A stretch of 13,849 bases of DNA from Syntrophaceae bacterium (GCA_003154025.1 PMCE01000142.1:244-14092); one strand, 5' to 3'; counted from the stretch's first letter, positions 1 to 7,179 are shown. The notes: generated by a model not told the origin, from the letters alone. Numbers and translations: made by a program.

Positions 1-794
1 TCAAGAGGCTGTTTGAAATTGTACAGGTCCGAAGTCAGGTACAGCCCCGGCGCCAGGGACTTCTTGTCTGTGTAGGTGGTGGCCACGTACACGGGCTTCT
101 TTGCCGCCATGACCGCGGGAAACATTCCGAAGTTGCCCATGTTCAGGGCGCTCAAGATCACATCCACGCCCTTGGCTATCAACCCCTCGGTGGCCTGCCG
201 GGCTTTCAGCACATCGTTGAAATCGCCGACGAAGATGTAGTCGAACTCGACTTTGGCGCCGGCATCGCGGATGGCCTGCTTGATCGCATTCACCTCGCCT
301 TTGGCAAAGGGCAGGTCGAGTCCCCCGATGTACCCGATCTTGCCGCTCTGGGTCTTCAGCGTCGCCAGGTAGCCCAGCGGATAGAAGCCGAGGAAATAAT
401 TGCGCTCGATGATCCAGAAATTCGGGGGAACTGTTTTCGGCACGTCGTCTTCTTCGGCGATGAAGACCACATTGGGGTACTCGGCGGCGATTTTGACCGC
501 CGGCGCGGTCCACTGGGAGCCGTGGAGCCACAGGATGTTGTACCCTTCGTCGATGTATTCCCGGTACACCCTCTCGGCTTCGGGAACCTGGGTCTTTTCC
601 GCGTAGGCGATTTGGAGGTCATACTTCTGTTTCAGGAAATTAATGGTCTCGTACGCGAGGGTGCCGTAATCGGCGTCCTGGATCGGGGCGGCCATGATCA
701 CCGCCAGCTTGTTTTTTTTGGCCTGGGCATCGGCGTTGCTCAACCCACCCAGAATCAGGATGGCTCCCATGAACAGGGCGAACAAGCTTCTCAT
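1..794 (-). CDS. BMP-family ABC transporter substrate-binding protein, partial (C-terminus beyond left edge)
   Basis: Reading leftward from ATG at 794, 264 residues are visible before the gene runs off the window. The start is well supported by an AAGGAGGT Shine-Dalgarno at 803-810, eight bases upstream. Residues 1-23 form a secretory signal peptide (basic start, hydrophobic core, likely cleavage after ADA), with no clear lipobox cysteine. The mature part matches the BMP/PnrA-like family (PF02608): an early strand with LAVIMAAPIQDADYG, then GSQW and EYPNVVFIAE, then the characteristic GKIGYIGGLDLPFAKGEVNA stretch and GVDVILSALNMG. Members are periplasmic receptors of ABC importers for nucleosides, purine bases and related compounds. 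The permease and ATPase partners would lie left of the window. Its divergent position next to the cyclase-family hydrolase suggests import of a heterocyclic substrate. The family is secure; the ligand is inferred. Confidence 0.88.
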   Translation of the reverse strand, partial: MRSLFALFMGAILILGGLSNADAQAKKNKLAVIMAAPIQDADYGTLAYETINFLKQKYDLQIAYAEKTQVPEAERVYREYIDEGYNILWLHGSQWTAPAVKIAAEYPNVVFIAEEDDVPKTVPPNFWIIERNYFLGFYPLGYLATLKTQSGKIGYIGGLDLPFAKGEVNAIKQAIRDAGAKVEFDYIFVGDFNDVLKARQATEGLIAKGVDVILSALNMGNFGMFPAVMAAKKPVYVATTYTDKKSLAPGLYLTSDLYNFKQPL

Positions 795-1312
795 TTTCCT
801 CGACCTCCTTGTATTGGAATAGCTGATACGAAGGTTGTGTCCATTGGCCTGCTGCTGCTGCCTTTCGAGGCCTGTATGCCAGAATATGAACTTCCTATTC
901 AGTTTGCAAGCCGGATATTAGCAAAAATGTAAGTATGGTCAAGTTTTTTTCTCAAGACTTTTTCCTCAGGCTTCTTCATCCATAGCGGCAAATTCTTTAC
1001 TTCCGTGCGCCCAAGCTCGACGTTCCTGCGCCGTAGGCGGGGATCGCGCCGGATACCTCCGAAAGAAAATTGCAGGAAAAAATTCTTTATCAATGGCAAA
1101 ATATATTATAGAGTCCAGGTTTCAATCGCCGGGCGGGTGATGTGAATTTAGCCAACGGGCAGGTTTTTTGCCCGGCGGCCGGTATCCCGCTCATCTCCTG
1201 GAATGGCGGGTGGATTATGCGGATGCGGGCGTCATTTCTTGAAGAAACCCGGAAAAGGTTTAACCGGCTCTTTTGAACACAGGCTACCAATAAAAAAAAC
1301 GAGGAGGGCAAG
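795..1312. other. Divergent intergenic region between BMP gene and cyclase gene
   Basis: This 518-bp spacer separates two divergently transcribed genes. It holds the strong ribosome-binding site and candidate promoter of the leftward BMP gene. Toward the cyclase there is an AT-rich TATATTATA run at 1102-1110 that could be a -10 region, but no convincing -35 box stands before it. A small perfect hairpin (CGGGC 1156-1160 with GCCCG 1170-1174) lies midway to the cyclase start and might be an operator or leader structure. Short open frames in the spacer lack ribosome-binding sites and recognisable products. I see no RNA gene here. Confidence 0.5.
915..942 (-). promoter_or_regulatory. Candidate sigma70-type promoter for the BMP transporter gene
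   Basis: On the minus strand there is TTGACC (942-937, five of six matches to the -35 consensus), a 16-base AT-rich spacer, then TAATAT (920-915, four of six to the -10 consensus). Transcription would start near 908, giving a leader of about 110 bases before the ATG at 794. No operator could be assigned. This is a consensus match only. Confidence 0.45.
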
Positions 1313-2131
1313 ATGAAGAACCCGGAGTTCCTGAGTCTGATGAAAAAAGTAAAGATGTACGACCTGACCATGCCCTTGAGCGTCCACACCCCGCCCTGGC
1401 CGACGTATATGCCGCTGCGGGTGCAGTACTTCAAGCGGCTTGCCGGCTGTTTCGGGGGAGGGGCGGGAGCCAACGGAATGATCATCAAGACCAGCAACCA
1501 CGTCGGCACCCACATGGATGGGGAGATCCATTTCTTCGGGCACGGCCGGGCGATCGGTCAGGTGCCGCTGGATGAATGGGTGGGGGAAGGGGTGGTGGTG
1601 GATATCGCGGACCTGGTTTCCGACTACAGCCTCTATAGCCCGGAGATGCTGATGAGCAGGGCGGAGATCAAGAAGGGAGACATCCTCATCATCAATACGG
1701 GCTACCACCGGTACGACTGGACCCATGAGGAGGCCGATGAGATCCGGTACATGGTTTGTCATCCGGGCCCGGGGCCGGGGTTTGAAAAGTGGGCCCTGGA
1801 GATGAAGTTCAAGTGGATCGGCGTAGACTGCGGGAGCGCGGATCATCCGATGAACACGATCATCCGCCAGTGGCAGCCGATGCATTTCCAGAAGGCCGAA
1901 GAGAAACTGAAGAAAGATTCCGGCAAGGGCTGGGATGAGATGTTCCCGCTGGACCAGTATTACCAGGTGATGCACGTGCAGCTCTTCCCCAAGAAGCTGG
2001 TCCATGCGGAGTGCCTGGGAGGGGATATCGATCAGCTTAGCAACCGGCGCTGCTATATTGGGGCCTTCCCCTGGAGGGCGATAGAGCTGGAAAGCTGCAT
2101 CTGCCGGATCGCGGCTTGGGATATGGGCTGA
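1313..2131 (+). CDS. Cyclase-family metal-dependent hydrolase (kynurenine formamidase / isatin hydrolase superfamily)
   Basis: This 272-residue protein starts at ATG 1313 behind a GGAGGG ribosome-binding site five bases upstream. It belongs to the cyclase family PF04199. The diagnostic metal-binding motif HVGTHMDGEIHF spans residues 63-74. H63, H67, D69 and H73 have the same spacing as the Mn-ligand/catalytic cluster of isatin hydrolase. The N-terminal DLTMPLSVHTPPWP strand is also typical. There is no signal peptide, so it is probably cytoplasmic. Family members hydrolyse cyclic amides or formamides (isatin, N-formylkynurenine) and related compounds. Its neighbours are a BMP importer on the left and the carbamoyltransferase/ring-opening block on the right, so a role in opening or trimming a nitrogen heterocycle is plausible. 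The substrate cannot be read from sequence. A T-run follows the stop but its hairpin is poor. Confidence 0.88.
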   Translation: MKNPEFLSLMKKVKMYDLTMPLSVHTPPWPTYMPLRVQYFKRLAGCFGGGAGANGMIIKTSNHVGTHMDGEIHFFGHGRAIGQVPLDEWVGEGVVVDIADLVSDYSLYSPEMLMSRAEIKKGDILIINTGYHRYDWTHEEADEIRYMVCHPGPGPGFEKWALEMKFKWIGVDCGSADHPMNTIIRQWQPMHFQKAEEKLKKDSGKGWDEMFPLDQYYQVMHVQLFPKKLVHAECLGGDIDQLSNRRCYIGAFPWRAIELESCICRIAAWDMG

Positions 2132-2138
2132 GGCCCTG

Positions 2139-2349
2139 AGGCGGCTGGTGGTTAAGCCTGGCGGGTCTTTTTTTATTGACCCTCATCTCCCTTGTTCGTA
2201 TACTGACCTCAAAGAAAAGTGAGGTTTTATTGATCTTTGCTGAGATTCGGGGGCAAAACGTGTTGTTCCTCCCGGCGGAAGCTGCCCGGGTTCACGCGAA
2301 GATGTCCGCCCGCGACGCCGGGCTTTACCATCCCGAAAACGTCGAGTGA
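2139..2349 (+). pseudogene. Possible gene remnant or short ORF just upstream of fdrA
   Basis: One frame is open from just after a TGA near 2136 to a TGA at 2347-2349, 14 bases before the fdrA ATG. It has no ATG start or ribosome-binding site. The last ~40 codons (from about 2225) look coding: GC-rich third positions and a protein-like run with RGQNVLFLPAEAARVHAKMS followed by ARDAGLYHPENVE. The first ~28 codons look like non-coding sequence. This could be the C-terminal remnant of a lost gene whose end was once coupled to fdrA, or chance. I do not recognise the family. Confidence 0.25.
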
Positions 2350-2363
2350 TTCAGAAATCGATC

Positions 2364-4037
2364 ATGCCATCTATCAAGGGTGAAATCCGTTCCGGCGCTT
2401 ACCACGATTCCGCCGTGCTGATGCGGTTGCAGCGCGGCCTCCTGGGCCTTCCCGGGGTTTTGGACTCGGGGGTGGTCATGGGCACGCCCGCCAACCAGGA
2501 GCTGCTGGAGCAGAGCGGGCTGCTGGTTGCGGAGTTCAGGCAAGCGGACCCCAACGATCTGCTGATCGTGGTCAAAGCGGAAAGCGATTCGACGGCCAAC
2601 GCCGCGTTGGGTCAAGTCGATGCATTACTGTCCCGGCGCCGCTCGGCAGTTTCGCCCGAATTCCAACCGAAGAGTCTGGAGACCGCCGTCCGGCAATTGC
2701 CCGAGGCCCAATGGGTGCTGGTCTCCGTGCCCGGCCGCTTCGCCGCCGGGGTCGCCCATGAGGCCCTGGCGCTCAACCGGCACGTCTTTTTATACAGCGA
2801 CAATGTCGCCCTGCGGGATGAGGTCGAGTTGAAGAGGGCCGCGCAGAAGAAAGGGCTGCTGGTGATGGGACCCGATTGCGGCACGGCCATCATCAACGGC
2901 ATCGGCATGGGCTTTGCTAACCGGGTGCGCCGCGGCGGGGTCGGGCTGGTGGGCGCCAGCGGCACGGGGTTGCAGGCGATCACCAGCCGCATTCACACCC
3001 TGGGAGCGGGGGTCTCGCAGGCGATCGGCACCGGCGGGCGCGATCTGCAAGCCGAAGTCGGGGCGATTACGGCCCGTCAGGCGCTCGCGGCGTTGGCGCT
3101 GGACCCGGAGACCCGGGTCATTGTGCTGGTCTCGAAGCCGCCGGCGGCCGAAGTGGCCACCCAACTCCTGGCGTCGGCCCGGGCCCTCGGCAAACCGGTC
3201 ATCGTGCATTTCATCGGTTATCCCCCGCCGGGGCGGAAGTTGGGCAACCTGCGCTTTGCCACGAGTCTGAGCGAAGCCGCAGAGCTGGCGGTGGATGCGT
3301 TATCGGAGGGCGGCGCAAAATCACCGCCGGTCGAGCCACCGATCCCGGGCTACCTGCGCGGCTTGTTTTCCGGCGGGACGCTGGCCTACGAAGCCATGCT
3401 GGGTTTGCAAACGACGCTTTCGCCCCTTTACTCCAATGTGCCCATTCGCGAGTCGCAAAAGCTGCCCGACCCCTTGAAGAGCCGGGCCCACACGATTGTG
3501 GATTTAGGGGATGACGTATTCATGGTGGGGCGATTGCACCCCATGATTGACAATGACCTCCGGCTGCGCCGCCTGCGGCAGGAAGCGGCCGATCCCGAAG
3601 TCGGTCTGATCCTTCTGGATGTAGTGCTGGGAGAAGGTGCGCATCCCGATCCGGCGCGCGAACTCGCCCCGGCCATTGCCGAGGTAAAGAACACGCGCCC
3701 TCTCGAAATCGTGGCGCTGGTCATCGGCACGGACGCGGACCCGCAAGGCATGGAGACGCAAATAGAACGTTTGCAGGACGCCGGGGCGATCGTGTTCCGC
3801 ACGGGAACGGAGGCGATTGATTATGTGGCCCGGCGGATGAGTCCTAGCCCGGTCAGCACCGGAGCCCCCGTCGCCGCGGAAATATGGAAACAGCCGCTGG
3901 CCGCGATCAACGTGGGGTTGGAGTCTTTCTACACCAGCCTGGTCGGGCAGGGGGCCGGCGCCGTGCATGTGGACTGGCGCCCCCCGGCGGGCGGCAATGA
4001 GAAGCTGGCGTCGATCCTCGCCAGGATGAAGAAATAA
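2364..4037 (+). CDS. fdrA: FdrA/AllF-type acyl-CoA synthetase-like protein, probable carbamoyltransferase subunit
   Basis: The protein is 557 residues, near the E. coli FdrA length of about 555, and similar along its whole length. Landmarks are VVMGTPANQELL (37-48), SDNVALRDEVELKR (135-148), KGLLVMGPDCGTAIING (153-169), a CoA/nucleotide-binding-like GLVGASGTGLQ (184-194), GTGGRDLQAEVG (212-223), VSKPPAAEVA, IVDLGDDVFMVGRLHPMID and a closing PPAGGNEKLASIL. The fold is that of succinyl-CoA synthetase alpha-like proteins. In E. coli, FdrA (AllF) with YlbE (AllG) and YlbF (AllH) forms oxamate carbamoyltransferase, interconverting oxalurate plus phosphate with oxamate plus carbamoyl phosphate. I chose ATG 2364 over an in-frame GTG at 2346 because the homology begins there; no good ribosome-binding site precedes either. 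The downstream allG gene supports the complex. The substrate here may differ from oxalurate. Confidence 0.9.
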   Translation: MPSIKGEIRSGAYHDSAVLMRLQRGLLGLPGVLDSGVVMGTPANQELLEQSGLLVAEFRQADPNDLLIVVKAESDSTANAALGQVDALLSRRRSAVSPEFQPKSLETAVRQLPEAQWVLVSVPGRFAAGVAHEALALNRHVFLYSDNVALRDEVELKRAAQKKGLLVMGPDCGTAIINGIGMGFANRVRRGGVGLVGASGTGLQAITSRIHTLGAGVSQAIGTGGRDLQAEVGAITARQALAALALDPETRVIVLVSKPPAAEVATQLLASARALGKPVIVHFIGYPPPGRKLGNLRFATSLSEAAELAVDALSEGGAKSPPVEPPIPGYLRGLFSGGTLAYEAMLGLQTTLSPLYSNVPIRESQKLPDPLKSRAHTIVDLGDDVFMVGRLHPMIDNDLRLRRLRQEAADPEVGLILLDVVLGEGAHPDPARELAPAIAEVKNTRPLEIVALVIGTDADPQGMETQIERLQDAGAIVFRTGTEAIDYVARRMSPSPVSTGAPVAAEIWKQPLAAINVGLESFYTSLVGQGAGAVHVDWRPPAGGNEKLASILARMKK

Positions 4038-4071
4038 AAAATTTAACCGCAGAGATCGCAACGAACAAAAA

Positions 4072-4214
4072 GAATTATCCAATTCCCAAATTTCAAAATC
4101 CAAATAAATTCCAATTCCGAAATTCCAAATTCGAAACCCCTCTCTCTGTTTGATTTATTTTAATTTTGGCCATTGAGGTTTATTTGGGATTTGGTGCTTG
4201 GGATTTGTAATTTC
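4072..4214. repeat. AT-rich imperfect inverted repeat between fdrA and allG
   Basis: Two arms of about 36 bases, 4072-4108 and 4179-4214, are imperfect reverse complements. Both are built from short A/T-rich words such as CCAAAT and its complement ATTTGG. The interior also contains repeated AATTCC-type words. The composition contrasts sharply with the GC-rich genes on either side. It has no open frame and no T-tract terminator. From memory it resembles dispersed non-coding repeats seen in deltaproteobacterial genomes; this is not verified. It lies in a spacer of about 250 bases in what is probably one transcript, where a stable hairpin could affect mRNA processing. Confidence 0.5.
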
Positions 4215-4290
4215 AAATCGATCTGAGTTCGACTGGATCAATTCATTCCGAATACCGGGAGAACGCGGGGATTTATAAGTGAGGTTACCC

Positions 4291-5538
4291 ATGGTTGATA
4301 TCGAACAGGCGAATGCCACGGCGGTCGGACGCATGATGGATGCCCGACCGATTCTAAAGGGATTGGTTACGGCGCGGGAGGTCATTCCGGGCCTGAAGAA
4401 TGGCCTTTTGCTCCACGCCGGGCCGCCCGTCGAGTGGGAGCGGATGTCCGGGCCGTTGCGGGGCGCGGTCATCGGCGCATTGCTGTTTGAGGGGTTGGCC
4501 AAGACGGAAGCCCAGGCCACGGCGATGGCCGCGGAAGGCCAGGTGAAGTTTGCGCCCTGCCACGAACACAACGCGGTCGGCCCCATGGCGGGGGTGACCT
4601 CCGCCTCGATGAAAGTTTACGTGGTCGAGAATATCACCCACGGCAACCGGGCCTTCTCCAATCTCAATGAGGGCTACGGGAAAGTTCTGCGATACGGCGC
4701 TTACAGCGACGATGTGCTGAAAAAACTGCGGTGGATGAATGATGTGATGGCCCCGCTGCTGGCCGACGCGCTGGCGGCGAGCAGCGGTGGGTTGGACATG
4801 CGCACCCTGCTGGCCGAAGCGCTGCACATGGGCGATGAGGGCCACAACCGCAACAAGGCCGGGTCGCTCCTGTTCCTCAAATGGTTCGCGCCCCTAGTGG
4901 CCAAAGTGGCCACGGATCGCCGCGTGGAACACGACGTGCTCAAATTCATCGGCGACAACGCCCTGACCGTCCTGAACCCGGTGATGGCGGCGTGCAAGGC
5001 GATGGCCGATGCGGCGCATAACGTCGAGGGGAGCACGGTGGTGAGCACCATGGCGCGCAACGGGACGGATTTTGGAATTCGCGTGAGCGGCCTCGGGGGC
5101 CGGTGGTTCACCGCCCCGTGCGAGACGCCCCGGGGCCTGTGGTTCCCCGGGTTCACCGAGGCCGATGCCAACCCGGACATCGGCGACAGCACCATCACCG
5201 AGACCGCGGGCATCGGGGGGGTTGCCATGGCCGCCGCCCCGGCCATCGTCACCTTCGTCGGGAGCACGCCCAAGGACGCCACCCATGCGACCCTGGAGAT
5301 GTATGAAATTACGGCGGCCGAACACAAGCACTTCACCATCCCGGCCCTCGACTTCCGGGGCACGCCCACGGGCATCGACATCCGCAAAGTCGTTGAAAAA
5401 GGAATCACGCCGCGGGTCAACACCGGCATCGCCCATAAACAGGCCGGCGTCGGTCAAGTGGGCGCGGGGTTGGTGCGCCCCCCGATGAAGATTTTCGAAG
5501 ATGCATTGGTGGCCTATGCTCAGAAATACGAGCTCTAG
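4291..5538 (+). CDS. allG: DUF1116 family protein, AllG/YlbE-like carbamoyltransferase subunit
   Basis: The protein is 415 residues, close to E. coli YlbE/YahG, and belongs to DUF1116 (PF06545). Conserved blocks are LHAGPPVEW (41-49), PCHEHNAVGPMAGVTSAS (89-106), VVENITHGNRAFSNLNEG (111-128), MGDEGHNRN (180-188), MARNGTDFGIRVSGLG (254-269), GDSTITETAGIGG (298-310) and NTGIAHKQAGVGQVGAG (377-393). The start at ATG 4291 is preceded by GTGAGG six bases upstream. An in-frame GTG at 4279 is part of that ribosome-binding site and is less likely as the start. No signal peptide or membrane segment is present. In E. coli, AllG works with AllF and AllH as oxamate carbamoyltransferase. It follows fdrA in the same direction, as in other bacteria, but the expected AllH gene does not follow. 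Its TAG stop lies inside the terminal repeat of a MITE-like element. Confidence 0.9.
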   Translation: MVDIEQANATAVGRMMDARPILKGLVTAREVIPGLKNGLLLHAGPPVEWERMSGPLRGAVIGALLFEGLAKTEAQATAMAAEGQVKFAPCHEHNAVGPMAGVTSASMKVYVVENITHGNRAFSNLNEGYGKVLRYGAYSDDVLKKLRWMNDVMAPLLADALAASSGGLDMRTLLAEALHMGDEGHNRNKAGSLLFLKWFAPLVAKVATDRRVEHDVLKFIGDNALTVLNPVMAACKAMADAAHNVEGSTVVSTMARNGTDFGIRVSGLGGRWFTAPCETPRGLWFPGFTEADANPDIGDSTITETAGIGGVAMAAAPAIVTFVGSTPKDATHATLEMYEITAAEHKHFTIPALDFRGTPTGIDIRKVVEKGITPRVNTGIAHKQAGVGQVGAGLVRPPMKIFEDALVAYAQKYEL

Positions 5539-5700
5539 CAGGATGCTGAAAACCCCGCATCCACCGTCACTCCCGCGGAAGCGGGAGTTTAAAAAACCTT
5601 GAATAGACTGGATTCCCGCTCCCGGCTTAAAGCCTGCCGGGACAAGCTTCGAGAGGAATGACGACCAACTGGCGAAAAGGACTTTTTCAGCAAGCTGCTA
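5536..5700. mobile_element. MITE-like palindromic element, 165 bp, with 17-bp terminal inverted repeats
   Basis: The left end 5536-5552 (TAGCAGGATGCTGAAAA) and the reverse complement of 5684-5700 (TAGCAGCTTGCTGAAAA) agree at 15 of 17 bases. A nested pair lies inside: CGTCACTCC at 5565-5573 against GGAATGACG at 5655-5663 (eight of nine). There are also two internal hairpins: TCCCGC-GGAA-GCGGGA (5571-5586), and CCCGGC against GCCGGG within 5622-5642. No transposase is encoded, so any movement would be in trans. The ends could be read as a TA duplication around GCAG...CTGC, as for Tc1/mariner or IS630 relatives, but this is not proved. The element supplies the TAG stop of allG and sits directly upstream of the ring-opening hydrolase. 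The CGGGAATGA-type core recurs in the livK-livH spacer. Confidence 0.6.
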
Positions 5701-5783
5701 TCCATCCTCGAAGGGGAATTTGCAGAAATGTACGCAGTCGGAAAAGTTTTGAATCAAAACTGCTTAGTCTTGGATGTGGTCCG

Positions 5784-6929
5784 GTGAAAGTTCAACGCGT
5801 GGAGATGTTCGTGTGCCCGATGGCGACGCCCAGCGACACATCGAAGCTGCAGGCGCTCGCCGATTCGGGTGCGGTGAAGCCGGGGTCACTCGTGGCCCTG
5901 GCCGGGAAGACGGAGGGGACCGGCTTCCACGACGACTGGGGAAGGGTTCTCGCTGACCTGGTTCTTCGCGAATGGACGGCGCGGTTCCTCGGTATCCCGG
6001 TATCGAAGGTGGCCGAGCGGGTGACCTTCGTGCTGTCGGGGGGGTGTCCGGGAGTGATCACCCCGCACGTCACGGCGGTCACGCGCGAGTGGGAGGAGGC
6101 CGACCAGGCCGGCCTCGACGGCCAGAAGCACCTGGTGGTCGGCATTGCCGGGTCGGAGCCGATCCTTCCCGAGCAGGTCGGGCGGATGGGGATGATCCGC
6201 ACGGTGGCCGCGGCCGTGCACCGGGCGATGGCCGACGCCGGCGTGGACGACGCGAAGGACGTCCACCTCGTGATGGTGAAGGTCCCCGGCCTGACGACGG
6301 CGAGCATCAAGGATGCCGAGTCGCGCGGGCAGACCGTGGTGACCCGCGACCTCACCTTCGGGCCCGAGGGCGCGGGCTCTTATGGGAACGACGGGGCGGC
6401 GCTGGGGGTGGCCTTGGCGCTCGGCGAGGTGCCCGAGTCGGCCCTCTCGGACGCGGTGGTCCGGCGCGACTGGAACCTGTACTCCGAGGTCGCCATGACC
6501 TCGAGCGGCGGTGAGAAGCGCCACGGCGAGGTGCTCGTCCTGGGGAACTCCGTCCGTTCCCGAAGTCGCCTGCGCATCGGCCACGCGGCCACGAAAGACT
6601 TCATCGACGCCGAGGGCGTGCGCAACGCGCTGCGTTCGGCCGGGCTGGCCTTCGAATGCCTGCCCTCGGAGAAGGACCTGTCCCGCCTCGTGCACGTATT
6701 CGCCAAGTCGGTGATTCCGGGGACCGACGAATTGCGCGGCCAGCGCATCACGCTGCTCGACGACCACGACGCGTACCAGATCGGCAAAGCGCTCGGCGGC
6801 ATGCTCGTGGCGTCGGTCACCGGGCGAACCACCAATTACATAAGCGGCGGGGAACGGAATTCCCACCAGGGCCCCCCGGGGGGCAACACCATCGCCGCGG
6901 TGGTGCGAGATGCCGCCCCGCGCCGGTAG
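5784..6929 (+). CDS. Ring-opening amidohydrolase, cyanuric acid hydrolase / barbiturase family
   Basis: This family (Amido_AtzD_TrzD, PF09663) opens six-membered cyclic imides: cyanuric acid to carboxybiuret, or barbiturate to ureidomalonate. From GTG 5784 it has 381 residues, near the usual 360-380. The three-repeat architecture is intact with one Lys/Ser pair per repeat: K42 (GKTEG) with S85 (LSGGCPG); K166 (VMVKVPG) with S240-S241 (MTSSGGE), corresponding to the catalytic dyad in cyanuric acid hydrolase; and K308 (FAKS) with S354 (SGGERN). The C-terminus has HQGPPGGN. GTG 5784 is preferred because family similarity begins there with VEMFVCPMATPSDTS. The upstream frame to 5658 runs into the MITE-like element, and an in-frame ATG at 5805 is the alternative. 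It is cytoplasmic, with no signal peptide. It follows the carbamoyltransferase-type genes, suggesting its ring-opened product is their substrate. Which ring it opens is unknown. Confidence 0.88.
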   Translation: MKVQRVEMFVCPMATPSDTSKLQALADSGAVKPGSLVALAGKTEGTGFHDDWGRVLADLVLREWTARFLGIPVSKVAERVTFVLSGGCPGVITPHVTAVTREWEEADQAGLDGQKHLVVGIAGSEPILPEQVGRMGMIRTVAAAVHRAMADAGVDDAKDVHLVMVKVPGLTTASIKDAESRGQTVVTRDLTFGPEGAGSYGNDGAALGVALALGEVPESALSDAVVRRDWNLYSEVAMTSSGGEKRHGEVLVLGNSVRSRSRLRIGHAATKDFIDAEGVRNALRSAGLAFECLPSEKDLSRLVHVFAKSVIPGTDELRGQRITLLDDHDAYQIGKALGGMLVASVTGRTTNYISGGERNSHQGPPGGNTIAAVVRDAAPRR

Positions 6930-7022
6930 CGAATAGGGATGGACGGAGGTCCCGGGCGGCTGCCAAAACCACAGCGGAAGTTGACTCGCTCCCATTCTCT
7001 AAATGGCAGGGTTCAGAGGAAA

Positions 7023-7052
7023 TCGACCGCTTTTGCCGGTTGGGCGTATAAA
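7023..7052 (+). promoter_or_regulatory. Candidate promoter for a short non-coding transcript
   Basis: TCGACC (7023-7028, four of six to the -35 consensus), an 18-base spacer and TATAAA (7047-7052, five of six to the -10 consensus) could start transcription near 7059. The only element downstream before the terminator ending at 7279 is the tRNA-like remnant. The predicted product would therefore be about 220 nt with no convincing protein. Weak evidence from consensus matching alone. Confidence 0.22.
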
Positions 7053-7179
7053 GTGAACAAGCGGGGGTCGATCCGGTGAGGAGTCAGGTCCAAGAGACCC
7101 TAAGAGAGGGGGTGTCGGTAGTGGGTAGTGCTGAAAGCTTTTCAAGGACATGGAGGAGTTATTAATTTAGCCCGGACCA

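Noticed and set aside
1232..2005. Minus-strand open frame of 257 codons opposite the cyclase gene
   Set aside because: The plus strand carries the metal-binding motif and a good ribosome-binding site; the antisense product shows no family features.
2150..2178. T-run after the cyclase gene as an intrinsic terminator
   Set aside because: Seven T residues follow GGCGGGTC, but I could not form a convincing GC-rich stem directly before them.
5658..5783. N-terminal extension of the ring-opening hydrolase from ATG 5658
   Set aside because: The extension is translated from the right end of the MITE-like element and shows no similarity to family N-termini.
5886..6995. Long minus-strand open frame of 369 codons opposite the ring-opening hydrolase
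   Set aside because: It is the antisense of a clear family member in a very GC-rich gene, where stops are rare. Its translation is rich in Arg, His, Pro and Gly, with no recognisable domain.
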